Assembly: GCA_009797885.1 (NCBI GenBank)
Contig: WNKP01000017.1
Coordinates: 35,249 to 99,248 of the forward strand
Length of the DNA: 64,000 nt
Direction: 5' to 3'
From: Flavobacteriaceae bacterium GF1
GTDB lineage: Bacteria; Bacteroidota; Bacteroidia; Flavobacteriales; Flavobacteriaceae
The first letter of the stretch is position 1, and every line of letters begins with the position of its first letter. Position numbers and translations under genes: made by a program. Positions 33,900 to 42,997 of the stretch are shown here, one piece after another. A model generated the notes under the pieces. The model saw only the letters and a list, made by a program, of their open reading frames with translations. It was not told where the DNA came from and made no database searches.

Positions 33900-36763
33900 G
33901 CGGCAAAGAATTTGGAGGGTTTCTTGATGACCACGTTTGAATTGACGTTTATTGGTCTCCTGTTCATTTTCTTGAGCAGCCTATTGGTCTCACGGATAAG
34001 GTCTGCGGTCTCGGAATCCCTTTGGCCGCTTATATGTACGACCCGCATTCTTGCATCCGTATCGGCTTTGTATTTGTTCCCTACCACCCTTTTGAACACT
34101 TCGCTTCCCGGCTGCTTCATCTTCCTTTGGAAATCCGAAACGGTCGGGGTAATGATATCGTCCCTTTTGACGTACAAAGGTGTGGTCCTGTTCGGTGATA
34201 GTTCCACACTGCCATCCGATCCGATTTTGACCTCGCGGCCACGCTCCCCCCATGTTGCCGGACCCTCGTACTTGTCGGTGTAGTTTTTGCCCTTGAAGAA
34301 GGCAGGAAGGGACTGGGCCAGTATTGCGCCTAAAGCTATTGCGGTGTTTGTGGTAATTATACCTTGCATTGAGGCAAAGGCGGCTAAGTTTCCAGGAAAA
34401 GGAATTAAGGATGTTGAGGCTAAAGCATTTGCCCTCGCGGTCGCATCTGCAATCCAAACTTTTGCCACTTCAAAAGCTTGTTGTAGCAAAAATGCTCTTC
34501 TTTGCCTTTTTTCTTGCTCCTTTAGAAGTCGCTTTTCATTCTCGTCCCTTTTTAACTCAGCAATTCTAATCTGTTCCTCACTTGAGTTTTTATTGTTGAC
34601 TATGGCATCGAACGCATCGTTTTGTTTACTGATTTCATCATCTATCCGATTGGCCTGTATTTCAAAAAATGCCTGTGCAAAATCCTGCGCCACACTCAAA
34701 CTATCGTTAAGGAGGCGCTCCCTAGCGTTGTTTTCCTCAATCTCAGCTTCCGTTTTTGCCTTTGCCCATTTTAAGAAATTATCAAAGTCCCTCTCATAAA
34801 GCGAATCGTATTCAGACAAAAGCTCCTCTTGGTTCTGTTTAAGGAATTTTGACAGTTCCAAAGCTTGAATCTCGATTCCCTCAGTATTAAGAAAATTCTG
34901 GACATCCAAAGCATCTTGGGCAGCATCCGAATCAATAAAGGCAATGTCCTCTACGGACAATGTGGCCTGTTCCCTCAACCTTGTCAAGGTCTTTTCAAAA
35001 TCCTCGATCTGAGCGGTCAGGTTTATCCATTCAGCACCACCAATGCTCACTGCACTCCGAAGGTTCTTTAAGTAGCCTATTGTCCCATTGATAGTGGCCT
35101 CACTGTCAAGTTCAAAGGTGTCTATGAACTCCCTTCTGGACCTATTGGCCCTTTCTTCGGTGTCCAATAGGGAAAGGATTGCCTCACGTTCCGCCTTGAG
35201 GGCGTTTATTTTATCGGCGATTGTCCGCAATCTTTTTTTGTCCGTAACATCCGTCGCCTCCAAAAGCCGTCTTTGTTTTTCAAGGTCCTGGTTAATGGTC
35301 TCCAAAGTTTTGATTGCATTTTCCTGTTCCGGCCCCGTTAAAAAGTCGAAACCCCCTTGACCTTCTTCCAAAGGTCCTTGTCCGGTAATATTGTTGAGTT
35401 TTCCATAAGCCTCGATTTGTGCATCAATTTCCTTCTTTAGCTTCCTACGGTTTTCAATCTCTTCAAGCAGTTGCCTGTTCTCTTCGGCGCGGCTACTGCT
35501 TAGGAACCCAAACCCCGCCTTAAGCCTATCGATCAGCGAAATGTTGCCATTAAGAAATTCGCCTTGGATCTTTACCAAAAGATTTGTCCTTTCCAGGAAA
35601 GTGTTTACGATACCAAAGCCTTTGAAGGTATTGATGTTATCGCCAACACTTTGTTTGATGTTCTCCAAGGATGCATTGAACCTTTGTCCTCCATTCGCAG
35701 CTTCGTCCAGGATATTGCCCGCCCTTTCGACTTCCTGTCCCGCCAAAATGGTGAAAGCTTCATTTATACTGACGCCAAGCTCTTTTGAAGTGTTCTTGAT
35801 GTCGTTCATGGAAACACCCAAATTGTCCAACCTTCTAAGTGATTCCCTAGCAAGACCCTCAACCAGTGAATTCAGCATGAACTCAAAATTTTCTCCGGTT
35901 TGGGCACTTCTTACCGCGGCGAACTCCAATAATGTATTGATTTGTTCCAGGCTAAGGTTAAAATTGTCGAATTGTACAATTGCCCTTTTTAAATCAAGCT
36001 CTGAAATCAATCCACGGGTACTTTCCCGTGTTTTTTCAAACGCTTGGGTTGCATTGTTACCAAGCCTTTCGAAGGCAAAATCCACTCCCCGGGCTTCCCT
36101 GGCAATTCTTGAAAGGTCTGCCACAAGCCTTGCTCCCAGACGTATACCCTCTACCACACCAAAGACACCTATCAATTGACGAACGACACCTATGGCAGGC
36201 CTTAAAGCGCTTGGATAATTCCCTACATTTCTTTGAAAATCCCCTGCAATCGCATCTGCCGTTTTGATCTTTTGTCCCAACCTTTCTACCTCCCTTGCCT
36301 GTCTTTGTGCCGCAGGGGTGTACTGTCCAATGGTGACAATAAGGTCCTTTAGATCCTTTTTCGCTTCGTTATATTGTAGTGATAACCTTTTGTAGGCCCG
36401 TTCGTTTTTATTGACAATGGTTTCTTGGGTCCGGTTCTCACGGTTCAACCTGGTCAGTTCAACTCGCTGTTGTGCGTACTGTCTTCCAAGGTCGGAATTA
36501 GCTGCACGTATCTTTTCGGTCTGTGTGGATATGCGATTTTCCAGCTTCTGCCTTTCGGTAAGTGCGGAATTCGATTTTTTTATGGCCTCGGCGTTCTCTT
36601 TTTCGGCTTCGGCAAATGCAATGGAGGAAGATGCGCTCCGTCCGGTCTTTTCAACCTTATCGAAACGCAAAATAATGTCATCCAAGGACGTGACGAACTT
36701 GTTGAGACGTTCGAATACATCGTCATTGATAACATCCTTACCTAAAATCTGCCCTTCTGCCAT
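33896..36763 (-). CDS. tape-measure protein
   Basis: At 955 residues this is the longest phage gene here. Residues 1-150 are helical coiled coil (ENRISTQTEKIRAANSDLG), followed by a long helix-rich middle (many Glu/Lys/Arg heptads, EEQIRIAELKRDENEKRL at about 745) and a hydrophobic region near 840-880 (LAAFASMQGIITTNTAIALG) typical of the membrane-contacting part. It sets tail length: about 1.5 angstrom per residue would give a tail near 140 nm. No lysozyme domain was seen. Confidence 0.85.
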   Translation of the reverse strand: MAEGQILGKDVINDDVFERLNKFVTSLDDIILRFDKVEKTGRSASSSIAFAEAEKENAEAIKKSNSALTERQKLENRISTQTEKIRAANSDLGRQYAQQRVELTRLNRENRTQETIVNKNERAYKRLSLQYNEAKKDLKDLIVTIGQYTPAAQRQAREVERLGQKIKTADAIAGDFQRNVGNYPSALRPAIGVVRQLIGVFGVVEGIRLGARLVADLSRIAREARGVDFAFERLGNNATQAFEKTRESTRGLISELDLKRAIVQFDNFNLSLEQINTLLEFAAVRSAQTGENFEFMLNSLVEGLARESLRRLDNLGVSMNDIKNTSKELGVSINEAFTILAGQEVERAGNILDEAANGGQRFNASLENIKQSVGDNINTFKGFGIVNTFLERTNLLVKIQGEFLNGNISLIDRLKAGFGFLSSSRAEENRQLLEEIENRRKLKKEIDAQIEAYGKLNNITGQGPLEEGQGGFDFLTGPEQENAIKTLETINQDLEKQRRLLEATDVTDKKRLRTIADKINALKAEREAILSLLDTEERANRSRREFIDTFELDSEATINGTIGYLKNLRSAVSIGGAEWINLTAQIEDFEKTLTRLREQATLSVEDIAFIDSDAAQDALDVQNFLNTEGIEIQALELSKFLKQNQEELLSEYDSLYERDFDNFLKWAKAKTEAEIEENNARERLLNDSLSVAQDFAQAFFEIQANRIDDEISKQNDAFDAIVNNKNSSEEQIRIAELKRDENEKRLLKEQEKRQRRAFLLQQAFEVAKVWIADATARANALASTSLIPFPGNLAAFASMQGIITTNTAIALGAILAQSLPAFFKGKNYTDKYEGPATWGERGREVKIGSDGSVELSPNRTTPLYVKRDDIITPTVSDFQRKMKQPGSEVFKRVVGNKYKADTDARMRVVHISGQRDSETADLIRETNRLLKKMNRRPINVNSNVVIKKPSKFFAA

Positions 36764-37338
36764 TAGCTTGCTTTTTTGCTTCTTTTTTCAAGGGTCGCGC
36801 TCAATGCGTCATATTTTCCCAGTGTTAGTTTTTCATAGTCCGGTATGGTAGCTCCTGCAAGTTCAAGAGAGGCAATACATTGGTAAGCGTTCTCTACGCT
36901 CATGCCCTCCCTGTCATCAAATTCGTTTAGTTTTTGCTCCTCAAGCCCTTTCTTTTGTCCTGCGTATATCTCCTGTAGCTTTTTTGCCTTGTTCAGCTCT
37001 TTCAAAAGGTTTCCGTCCCGTTTCAATCGGTCATCATCCCATTTCAACCTTACTTTTTCAAAAAGGTCTTTGAGTCCTTCTTCACTCCAAGTGGCCCTCT
37101 CTTTCAAAAAAAGGAGTTTGTTGTACTTGCTCCTGTGGGCCAGTTCGTCCCTTTGGGCCTTGGCGTAGGCATCCGTGGACCAGTTCTCGTTCTTTAGGAT
37201 CCACCGTTTTTTGATTTCCTCCCAATCCCCTTGGGAAACATTGTGTTGTTCAAGGATTTCCTCGTTTTCCATTGCCCTGAAGAAAAGCAGGAACGGAAAA
37301 GCCTCGTAATAATGCCTGTTATGTGCCAATTGCCGCAT
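36763..37338 (-). CDS. tail assembly chaperone candidate
   Basis: The 191-residue, highly charged helical protein sits between a tail gene and the tape measure, the place of the assembly chaperones (lambda G/GT). Its start overlaps the previous stop by 20 bp, and an ATG at 37272 (MENEEILEQ) is an alternative. The frames around it do not match a -1 slippage fusion, so if it is the chaperone it does not use the classical frameshift. Confidence 0.45.
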   Translation of the reverse strand: MRQLAHNRHYYEAFPFLLFFRAMENEEILEQHNVSQGDWEEIKKRWILKNENWSTDAYAKAQRDELAHRSKYNKLLFLKERATWSEEGLKDLFEKVRLKWDDDRLKRDGNLLKELNKAKKLQEIYAGQKKGLEEQKLNEFDDREGMSVENAYQCIASLELAGATIPDYEKLTLGKYDALSATLEKRSKKAS

Positions 37339-37795
37339 AGCCCAATCTTTGCCTGAACCTTTTGATGAAATCCGGGAAAAGTCTTTCCCTTATTGCCTCT
37401 TCCAAATCCCGTTCCTGTAGTCCCAGAATCTGGCCGTATTTTCTTTTGAGTTCCCCTGTTTTGGGGTCGGTGCTGTCAAATTCAGCAGAATCCGAAAAGA
37501 TGTCGATTCTCATGCCATCGAACAGCCCGCCCGTCCATTGGAAGTTATAGGGTTCGCCCTCTACCTTTGGCCTTATGGGTCTAGGACCTTCCCCGAAAAG
37601 GGATTCCAGTTCCGTGGATTTTGAATAGGTCCCGGTAAGGTTCCCAAAAACGTCCTCACCGTCCTCCAAACGGATTTGGTTAAGGTCTATGAGATACGCC
37701 TCAAATGCTTTGACGCTCTCAAAGAATATCCCATAGACGACCTCTTTATTTACCAGTGGCGCCAGTCTTTGCCTTAGTTGCAGTACCGTTGCCAT
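37319..37795 (-). CDS. hypothetical tail protein, 158 residues
   Basis: The ATG at 37795 (MATVLQLRQRLAPLVNKEVV) was chosen over one at 37912, which would overlap the upstream gene by 167 bp. Even so the overlap with gene 37746 is 50 bp. The product is mixed alpha/beta (VVYGIFFESVKAFEAYLIDL ... FSDSAEFDSTDPKTGELKRK). It lies between the tail tube gene and the chaperone-like gene. No family recognised. Confidence 0.5.
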   Translation of the reverse strand: MATVLQLRQRLAPLVNKEVVYGIFFESVKAFEAYLIDLNQIRLEDGEDVFGNLTGTYSKSTELESLFGEGPRPIRPKVEGEPYNFQWTGGLFDGMRIDIFSDSAEFDSTDPKTGELKRKYGQILGLQERDLEEAIRERLFPDFIKRFRQRLGYAAIGT

Positions 37796-37967
37796 CCTGT
37801 AGTTTTTCCACTTTTTCCCTTTCCTCCCTACCATACTCCCGTTCGGTAAGGGTTTGGATGTCCTTGGCCGAAAGTCCTTTGTACCGCGCTTTGAGTTTCT
37901 TCTTGAACTCACTTGCCGGACAGTTCTTAAAGCTCCTGTCGAACCTGTATTTGCTTAAATCCGCCAT
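37746..37967 (-). CDS. small basic tail-region protein, 73 residues
   Basis: MADLSKYRFDRSFKNCPASE ... GLSAKDIQTLTEREYGREER is a basic helical protein with a low-complexity tail (ATKAKTGATGK). It starts at the tail-tube stop (one-base overlap). Role unknown; its 3' end overlaps the next gene by 50 bp. Confidence 0.5.
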   Translation of the reverse strand: MADLSKYRFDRSFKNCPASEFKKKLKARYKGLSAKDIQTLTEREYGREEREKVEKLQDGNGTATKAKTGATGK

Positions 37968-38857
37968 TATGTCGTGCTTATCAATGTTGGACTCAAATAA
38001 TACAGGACACCCGAAATGTTCCTGATACCGTCAAATGAAACATACGCCTTTGTAAGTGCGGTGGTGATATTTACCGTGTAGGTGTTCGATGATACGCCAA
38101 CGGAGGCAATCGTCAAGCTGTTACCGTCCTCGTCATCTGCCTTAAAGTCCGCTTGGGCACCTCCCGTTAGGTTGGTATTACCAAGGGCATCCACCAAAGT
38201 AAACTCTGCCGTCAAGGTCGCTCCATTGGAAGAAACGTTTGCAACGGTCTGGGCCACGGCGAACACCTGGTCCATTTCCTCAACGTCCCAATCGATCAAA
38301 GCTTCGAAAGGGTTCCTAATGTCACCTTTGGGATCGTCGAAGGTCATCGTTATGGTGGCATAGGCTACGGGCGAATCGTCCGTTGGTTCGATACGGTCAA
38401 CGTCGATACTGGACAATGGCCTTCCCTGGACGGTGCCGTCATCGTTCTTCCTTCCCTTGATGAAGTTCTTGTCCGTGACAAGGAAAACACGTCCAGTTTT
38501 CCCCTCCATTTTTTGGAGTTCAGCTTCCGTACAAGCGTTCAATGCGATATCGAACTGTAGGGAAACTATTTTGTCCGTCTGCTTCAAACGGATGTTCAAA
38601 GGGGCATCCTCAAAAAAGGTGGCATCGGTGCTCTGGTCACTGAACTTACCTTTTCCAAGGGGTATTACGTTACCAGCGGCAACACCCGTGTTGTGCTGGG
38701 TGATGTCCTTGGCAGCAGTGTTCCCTGCAAAGGAAAACGAACTTGAGGTCCAGATAAGGCCCCGGTAAGCTCCGGTCAATCCCTGCTTGTCAATGCCCCC
38801 TGTCGCTACAATGCTGGTATTGGCATTGTTCGCAACGGATTCTACATATTTTGACAT
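37967..38857 (-). CDS. major tail (tube) protein with C-terminal Ig-like domain
   Basis: The 296-residue protein lies between the connector genes and the tape measure, where the tube subunit is encoded. The first 200 residues are a beta-rich core (ITQHNTGVAAGNVIPLGKGK, SPVAYATITMTFDDPKGDIR). The last 90 (SNGATLTAEFTLVDALGNTN to AYVSFDGIRNISGVLYY) look like an extra Ig-like domain, as often found on siphovirus tubes. It has a 31-bp gap with the upstream gene and probably its own strong translation signal. Confidence 0.6.
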   Translation of the reverse strand: MSKYVESVANNANTSIVATGGIDKQGLTGAYRGLIWTSSSFSFAGNTAAKDITQHNTGVAAGNVIPLGKGKFSDQSTDATFFEDAPLNIRLKQTDKIVSLQFDIALNACTEAELQKMEGKTGRVFLVTDKNFIKGRKNDDGTVQGRPLSSIDVDRIEPTDDSPVAYATITMTFDDPKGDIRNPFEALIDWDVEEMDQVFAVAQTVANVSSNGATLTAEFTLVDALGNTNLTGGAQADFKADDEDGNSLTIASVGVSSNTYTVNITTALTKAYVSFDGIRNISGVLYYLSPTLISTT

Positions 38858-38888
38858 AATCTTTTGTTTTTAATAATTGTTTGTTCTT

Positions 38889-39380
38889 TTAATGAAGGCA
38901 CGCAATCGGAGTCTCCGTCATTTCAAGCAGACACTCAAACTTGATGGCGTCCCATATATCCGTTACCTCGTTCTGGCCGTTGAAACCGTACTTGAAAAAG
39001 TTCGTTTGTACGTTCCTATCGGCATCGAGTATCCTTGTGAAACCTGACCTGTTCAGCGCCTTTTTGACGTTTATAAGCAAAGGGTAGAGGGTAGGTTTAA
39101 AAGTTACCTCCAACCGCTCCCTGTTGCTCATTTCACCATTTGACAAGGTTGCAAGTACCAGTTTCAACCGTACCTCCAACCGTTTGTCACCGGTCACCTT
39201 AAAAGGCGTCTGCAACCAAGTCAAAGGATAGCGTTTGCCACCCTTTTTGCTCTTGTGGTTCAGGTACAGCAAAAGGTCCCTATGGCTCCCAAAATCAAAG
39301 TGGGGGATGTAATCGGACCCACCGATGGTCTGTGCCGGAAGGGTATCGAAAATCGGTATCAATCGTTCCTCGACTATCAT
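38889..39380 (-). CDS. tail completion/terminator protein candidate
   Basis: The 163-residue product (MIVEERLIPIFDTLPAQTIG ... LEVTFKPTLYPLLINVKKAL) is in the position of the tail terminator, just before the tube gene in transcription order. Length fits. No motif decides it. Confidence 0.45.
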   Translation of the reverse strand: MIVEERLIPIFDTLPAQTIGGSDYIPHFDFGSHRDLLLYLNHKSKKGGKRYPLTWLQTPFKVTGDKRLEVRLKLVLATLSNGEMSNRERLEVTFKPTLYPLLINVKKALNRSGFTRILDADRNVQTNFFKYGFNGQNEVTDIWDAIKFECLLEMTETPIACLH

Positions 39381-39988
39381 ATCCCCATGATATTGCGTTT
39401 TCCGAACCTATAGGGAATCCAATGCGGGTAGGTGGTTTCGTCCAAATCGTTCATATCTTCAATGAACTCGAACAGTGCCACTTCGTCCGTAACGTTTTCC
39501 ACCGTCATCCGATAGAACAGTTGCCATATCGCCACTGCCTTTGGTGCAGGGTCGGCCTTGACGGAATTCTTTGCTTTTTCCGTCTGTATCCCCGTACCCA
39601 TCCATCGGCTCAGGTCGTTCTTCAAAAAATGATAGCACACATAGGGAGCGATAGGGCTCTTTTGGTCGCCATTGTCATCAAAGACAAGGCCCCGCCAATT
39701 GACCAGCTTCCCATCCTTTGAATATTCTTTCCCGTCCATGAGGTCCTTCCACTTTTGGGGCGCATCGGGCCTGACCGTTTGCTCGGTCTGTCCGTCAACC
39801 ACCTCCAAATGTGATTGGAATTCCTTGTTCAGTGAATATCCAAGTGCTTTTATCAGATAGTCCCGCTCGTATTCCCGGATGAACAGGTCCAGTTCGGAGA
39901 CATTGCCCAACAGACTGCTGTTCGGGGCGGTGTCCTCGATATTGGGGATGTCCAACAATCCCTTGAAATATGAACGGGAGATTATCAT
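39377..39988 (-). CDS. head-tail connector candidate
   Basis: The 203-residue protein is helical at the start (VSELDLFIREYERDYLIKAL) and stands after the capsid gene, the usual place of the head-completion adaptor. It resembles proteins common in Bacteroidota prophages that carry only DUF names. Overlap with the next gene is ATGA. Confidence 0.5.
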   Translation of the reverse strand: MIISRSYFKGLLDIPNIEDTAPNSSLLGNVSELDLFIREYERDYLIKALGYSLNKEFQSHLEVVDGQTEQTVRPDAPQKWKDLMDGKEYSKDGKLVNWRGLVFDDNGDQKSPIAPYVCYHFLKNDLSRWMGTGIQTEKAKNSVKADPAPKAVAIWQLFYRMTVENVTDEVALFEFIEDMNDLDETTYPHWIPYRFGKRNIMGI

Positions 39989-40194
39989 TTGCTATCCTTT
40001 TTTGAACCAGTTGCCCCCCCCTGTTCTTTTTTAGGAGTAGGGGCTTTCGCTACTGGCGTTACCTTCTTGGGAATGGATTTTCCAGCACTTTCCTTCTTTA
40101 AGGAGAGTTCCAGACCGTCCCTTTTGAGCCGTAGGCGGATTTCCTTGGCCAACCGCCTCAGCTTTCGTTCGTCACCTTTTATGGTCAGTTCCAT
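39985..40194 (-). CDS. small basic protein after capsid, 69 residues
   Basis: MELTIKGDERKLRRLAKEIR is a strand-helix start, followed by a Lys/Pro/Ala tail (VAKAPTPKKEQGGATGSKKD). It lies 4 bp after the capsid stop. It may be a head-decoration or completion factor; not recognised. Confidence 0.5.
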   Translation of the reverse strand: MELTIKGDERKLRRLAKEIRLRLKRDGLELSLKKESAGKSIPKKVTPVAKAPTPKKEQGGATGSKKDSK

Positions 40195-40198
40195 AACC

Positions 40199-42064
40199 TT
40201 ACGGTGTTTCCAATTGGGTCTTCGCCGTACTGAACTTTCCGAAGGTGAACCAGTAGGGATTGTAGATAGGGAAGATTATCTCCTCCTGTATCACTATCAC
40301 TATCTCGTTCTTTTTCACGCTCTCCACGTCCTCAGCGAACTGGATGTTCAAGGGGGTGAACTCCCTTAGCTCAACACCGTTCCTTGAGAAATCCCCGGAA
40401 AGGAACTTACCGAAGGGCATTGCGGTGGTAGTCGCCAACGGTTTACCGTTGACCCCGGTCACCCTTCCATTGCCATCTTTGGATATGTTCAGGTAATCCG
40501 CTTGACTGTTTTTCAACAGGCCGATCTTGGTCGCCATGCTGGGATGTACTACATGCCCCGTTACCGTATACTCCCCTGCTTCCAGGTTTGCATCGGCGAC
40601 CGCAAGCACATCGTATTCCTGGGCATTGTCTATCTGCTGATAGAAGGGAGAGGTCGAAGAACCTGTCCAGTTGGCCGCAACGTTCGGATCTGCGGTAAAT
40701 GCAGCATCGATAACAACCTGGGTTGCATTGATAACCTCAATTGAATCGTGGGCTTTATTATAAGCTGTTGCCGAAGCTCCCGCGGTTGCATTGGCAATTG
40801 TCAGACTATCACCGTTCTTAAGGCCGTGTGGCGCGGCAAAAGTGATTAGGGTCTGTGCGCCTTCGTTAAAAGTTGCGTGGCTGGCAAAGGAAGTGGCAAC
40901 ATAGTTGTTGGGTGCCAAATTGAAGGCCTGTGCCTCCTTTGTCAATCCCTTTACGTTGTTCCCTTGACCGTCACCGAACAAAAGCTGCACGTCCTCAACA
41001 TAGAGCGTGGCATCCGGCAATTTGGATAGTACCTTGTCCATCACCCATTGAAGTCCGTTTACGCTAATCTCCCTCTTGGACAACCGCATGGAATTGGCGA
41101 TTCTTTTAAGTCCCCAGGTGTTCTCCTTGGACTTGAATACGCTTTCGGGGGCCTCACCGTTCTCGGCCAACATCACGGCACCGAGTGTCAATGCATCAGT
41201 AAAGTCATAGACCTGGCCCGCTACGACCTGGGCCTGATTTGTCATACTGACGTTCAAAAGGTCCCGTACATGGGATACCCTGGTCGGGGTGTCGTCCCGG
41301 ACAATGTCGGATACGTCACTTATCAGCACCGTCCCGGTGTGGCTCGAAGTGTCCACGGTCGCCTTTTCGATGTTCCCGGACTCATCGCCTTTTTTGGTCC
41401 CCAAGACCTTCAATTGCAGCTTATCGGCCTCTTGGTCAAGGAACATATTGGAGGTGGCCCCTTTATAGCCCCTTGCCGAGAATGACTCAAACTCCTTCGA
41501 AGTAAGTGCGTGCTTGATAAGTTCCTCCATATGGGCCTTGCGGCTCGCCTTCCTTCGCACATCTGGAATGCTGCTCTTTTCCTTCATCTTGGCAAGCTCC
41601 TTGCCCTGTGTTTTGGCAATTTCCTTTATATCGTTTGCCAGATCGGTGGCCGTCTTGACCTCTTTCTTCAATTTATCGATGGTCTCGACATACTTGTTGA
41701 GTTCCTCGATGGGCATGTCCTTGATCTGGGCATTGAAATCCTCTTTTACCTTTTCGATCTCCTTATTGGTCAGGAAATTTTTTGTCGATTCCTGGATCTT
41801 CTTTTCAAAATCGGCTATCAGGTCTGCCTTTTGGTGCTCCGCTTTGTCCGCGAAGTACTTGTTCTGATCCTCCGGGGACAGCTTGGCAATCTCCTCCACG
41901 GAAAGTTCCTTGAAAGTTCCATCGGCCACTACGCCCCAAATCGGGACACTTGCCAAAAGAAGCCCGGTTCCGATGTCAGGGGCCAAAATACATACCAGTA
42001 TCGCTACCATTGATAGTGCAATACCCAGTATAAATTGTGTTTTTTTACTTAAATACGTTCTCAT
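40199..42064 (-). CDS. HK97-like major capsid protein with hydrophobic N-terminus and inserted domain
   Basis: The 621-residue protein sits directly after the prohead protease. Residues 1-50 contain two hydrophobic stretches (FILGIALSMVAILVCIL and IGTGLLLASVPIWGVVA). Residues about 50-160 are a charged helical delta/scaffold region (IEKVKEDFNAQIKDMPIEEL). The HK97 core follows (SMRLSKREISVNGLQWVMDK, DVQLLFGDGQGNNVKGL). Residues about 385-465 (ATFNEGAQTLITFAAPHGLK to VVIDAAFTADPNVAANW) are a small beta domain inserted in the core, then the core resumes (VVHPSMATKIGLLKNSQADY). The protease presumably removes the first part. Confidence 0.75.
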   Translation of the reverse strand: MRTYLSKKTQFILGIALSMVAILVCILAPDIGTGLLLASVPIWGVVADGTFKELSVEEIAKLSPEDQNKYFADKAEHQKADLIADFEKKIQESTKNFLTNKEIEKVKEDFNAQIKDMPIEELNKYVETIDKLKKEVKTATDLANDIKEIAKTQGKELAKMKEKSSIPDVRRKASRKAHMEELIKHALTSKEFESFSARGYKGATSNMFLDQEADKLQLKVLGTKKGDESGNIEKATVDTSSHTGTVLISDVSDIVRDDTPTRVSHVRDLLNVSMTNQAQVVAGQVYDFTDALTLGAVMLAENGEAPESVFKSKENTWGLKRIANSMRLSKREISVNGLQWVMDKVLSKLPDATLYVEDVQLLFGDGQGNNVKGLTKEAQAFNLAPNNYVATSFASHATFNEGAQTLITFAAPHGLKNGDSLTIANATAGASATAYNKAHDSIEVINATQVVIDAAFTADPNVAANWTGSSTSPFYQQIDNAQEYDVLAVADANLEAGEYTVTGHVVHPSMATKIGLLKNSQADYLNISKDGNGRVTGVNGKPLATTTAMPFGKFLSGDFSRNGVELREFTPLNIQFAEDVESVKKNEIVIVIQEEIIFPIYNPYWFTFGKFSTAKTQLETP

Positions 42065-42068
42065 TTTT

Positions 42069-42872
42069 TTAATGGTTTAAAATGTTAATTATCAAATTAT
42101 TGTGAAGTGCCTCGTCGGCGGCTTCCTTACGAGTGTTGGACGACGGCTCGTAGTTTCTTACATATAGTGTGGGGGTAACGCTGTTGCTTCCGAACACAAC
42201 GGCGCTCCCTTCCCGTTTTTTTGCTTCATAGACCACCCAGAAATAACCATACTCATCAGCAGCCTCTGGATTTACCGCTTTTGCTTTCATTTCATTGAAA
42301 AAGTCCATCTGTTTCTGGCTGTCCTCATCATAATAGGCGATGTCGATGTCCACGTACAGCATCCCCACGGAGTGCTGGTCCACGTCGCCGTTCTTATAGG
42401 CATCGAACATAAACGGCATCTTGTCCCTTTTAAGGGTGAATTGGTTGATATTGGCAACGGTCTTGAAATCGATGTCAAGTCCAAGGTCCATGAAGTTCAT
42501 CTTCTCATTGTAGCTCCTAGCCCTTTTGGAAATGACGCTCTCGAACATCCTTTCATGCTGTTTTAGATGGTGGGAATACGGATTGTCCTTGACCGTTTTG
42601 TTCCAAGTGGTCTCCATATGCAGATCGAGGTGGGAATCAATGATGTTTGTCGTGTTGATGACCGATTTGACCTCGATATAGTCCCCTGTTATATCCTCTA
42701 TTACTGGAATGAACTCCTTGAACAGGGCCTCTTTCAACAATGGGTCAGCAAAGGTCTTGTACTCCGCAATCTTTGCTTTGTAGATATCGTCATAGTTCTT
42801 TTTGATAAAACGGGTCTGGTCCATTTTATCGGTGAACTTTTTTTCCGGGAACTGTTTTACGGTGTAGATCAT
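42069..42872 (-). CDS. prohead maturation protease (HK97/S78-like)
   Basis: The 267-residue protein lies between portal and capsid genes. It has the fold's typical blocks: TNIIDSHLDLHMETTWNKTV (about 76-95, the DxxGD-like start), a His in LKQHERMF (about 105), a Ser in DQHSVGMLYVD (about 170) and the late GSAVVFGSNSVTPTL. His and Ser are the expected catalytic pair. It would cleave the scaffold part of the capsid protein. Start overlaps a 42-residue gene by ATGA. Confidence 0.75.
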   Translation of the reverse strand: MIYTVKQFPEKKFTDKMDQTRFIKKNYDDIYKAKIAEYKTFADPLLKEALFKEFIPVIEDITGDYIEVKSVINTTNIIDSHLDLHMETTWNKTVKDNPYSHHLKQHERMFESVISKRARSYNEKMNFMDLGLDIDFKTVANINQFTLKRDKMPFMFDAYKNGDVDQHSVGMLYVDIDIAYYDEDSQKQMDFFNEMKAKAVNPEAADEYGYFWVVYEAKKREGSAVVFGSNSVTPTLYVRNYEPSSNTRKEAADEALHNNLIINILNH

Positions 42873-42997
42873 TTTTCAATCGTTTTTCCATGGGCCACCT
42901 TATCCATCCTGTCACCTATTGTCCTTTTTAGGTGGCTGGATTTTGCATTTTCCAGTTTTGACCCCAATTTTTCCAATGTTTTCTTCCTCTTGTTCAT
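42869..42997 (-). CDS. 42-residue basic protein between portal and protease
   Basis: An ATG at 42997 overlaps the portal stop (ATGA) and the frame ends TGA overlapping the protease start (ATGA). The product is MNKRKKTLEKLGSKLENAKS ... GDRMDKVAHGKTIEK, basic and helical. Couplings on both sides make it a very likely gene, below usual length cut-offs. Confidence 0.7.
   Translation of the reverse strand: MNKRKKTLEKLGSKLENAKSSHLKRTIGDRMDKVAHGKTIEK

Noticed and set aside
36763..37795. Programmed -1 frameshift between the two genes before the tape measure
   Set aside because: The relative frames need a +1 or -2 shift, not -1, the second gene has its own ATG, and I saw no slippery heptamer at the overlap.
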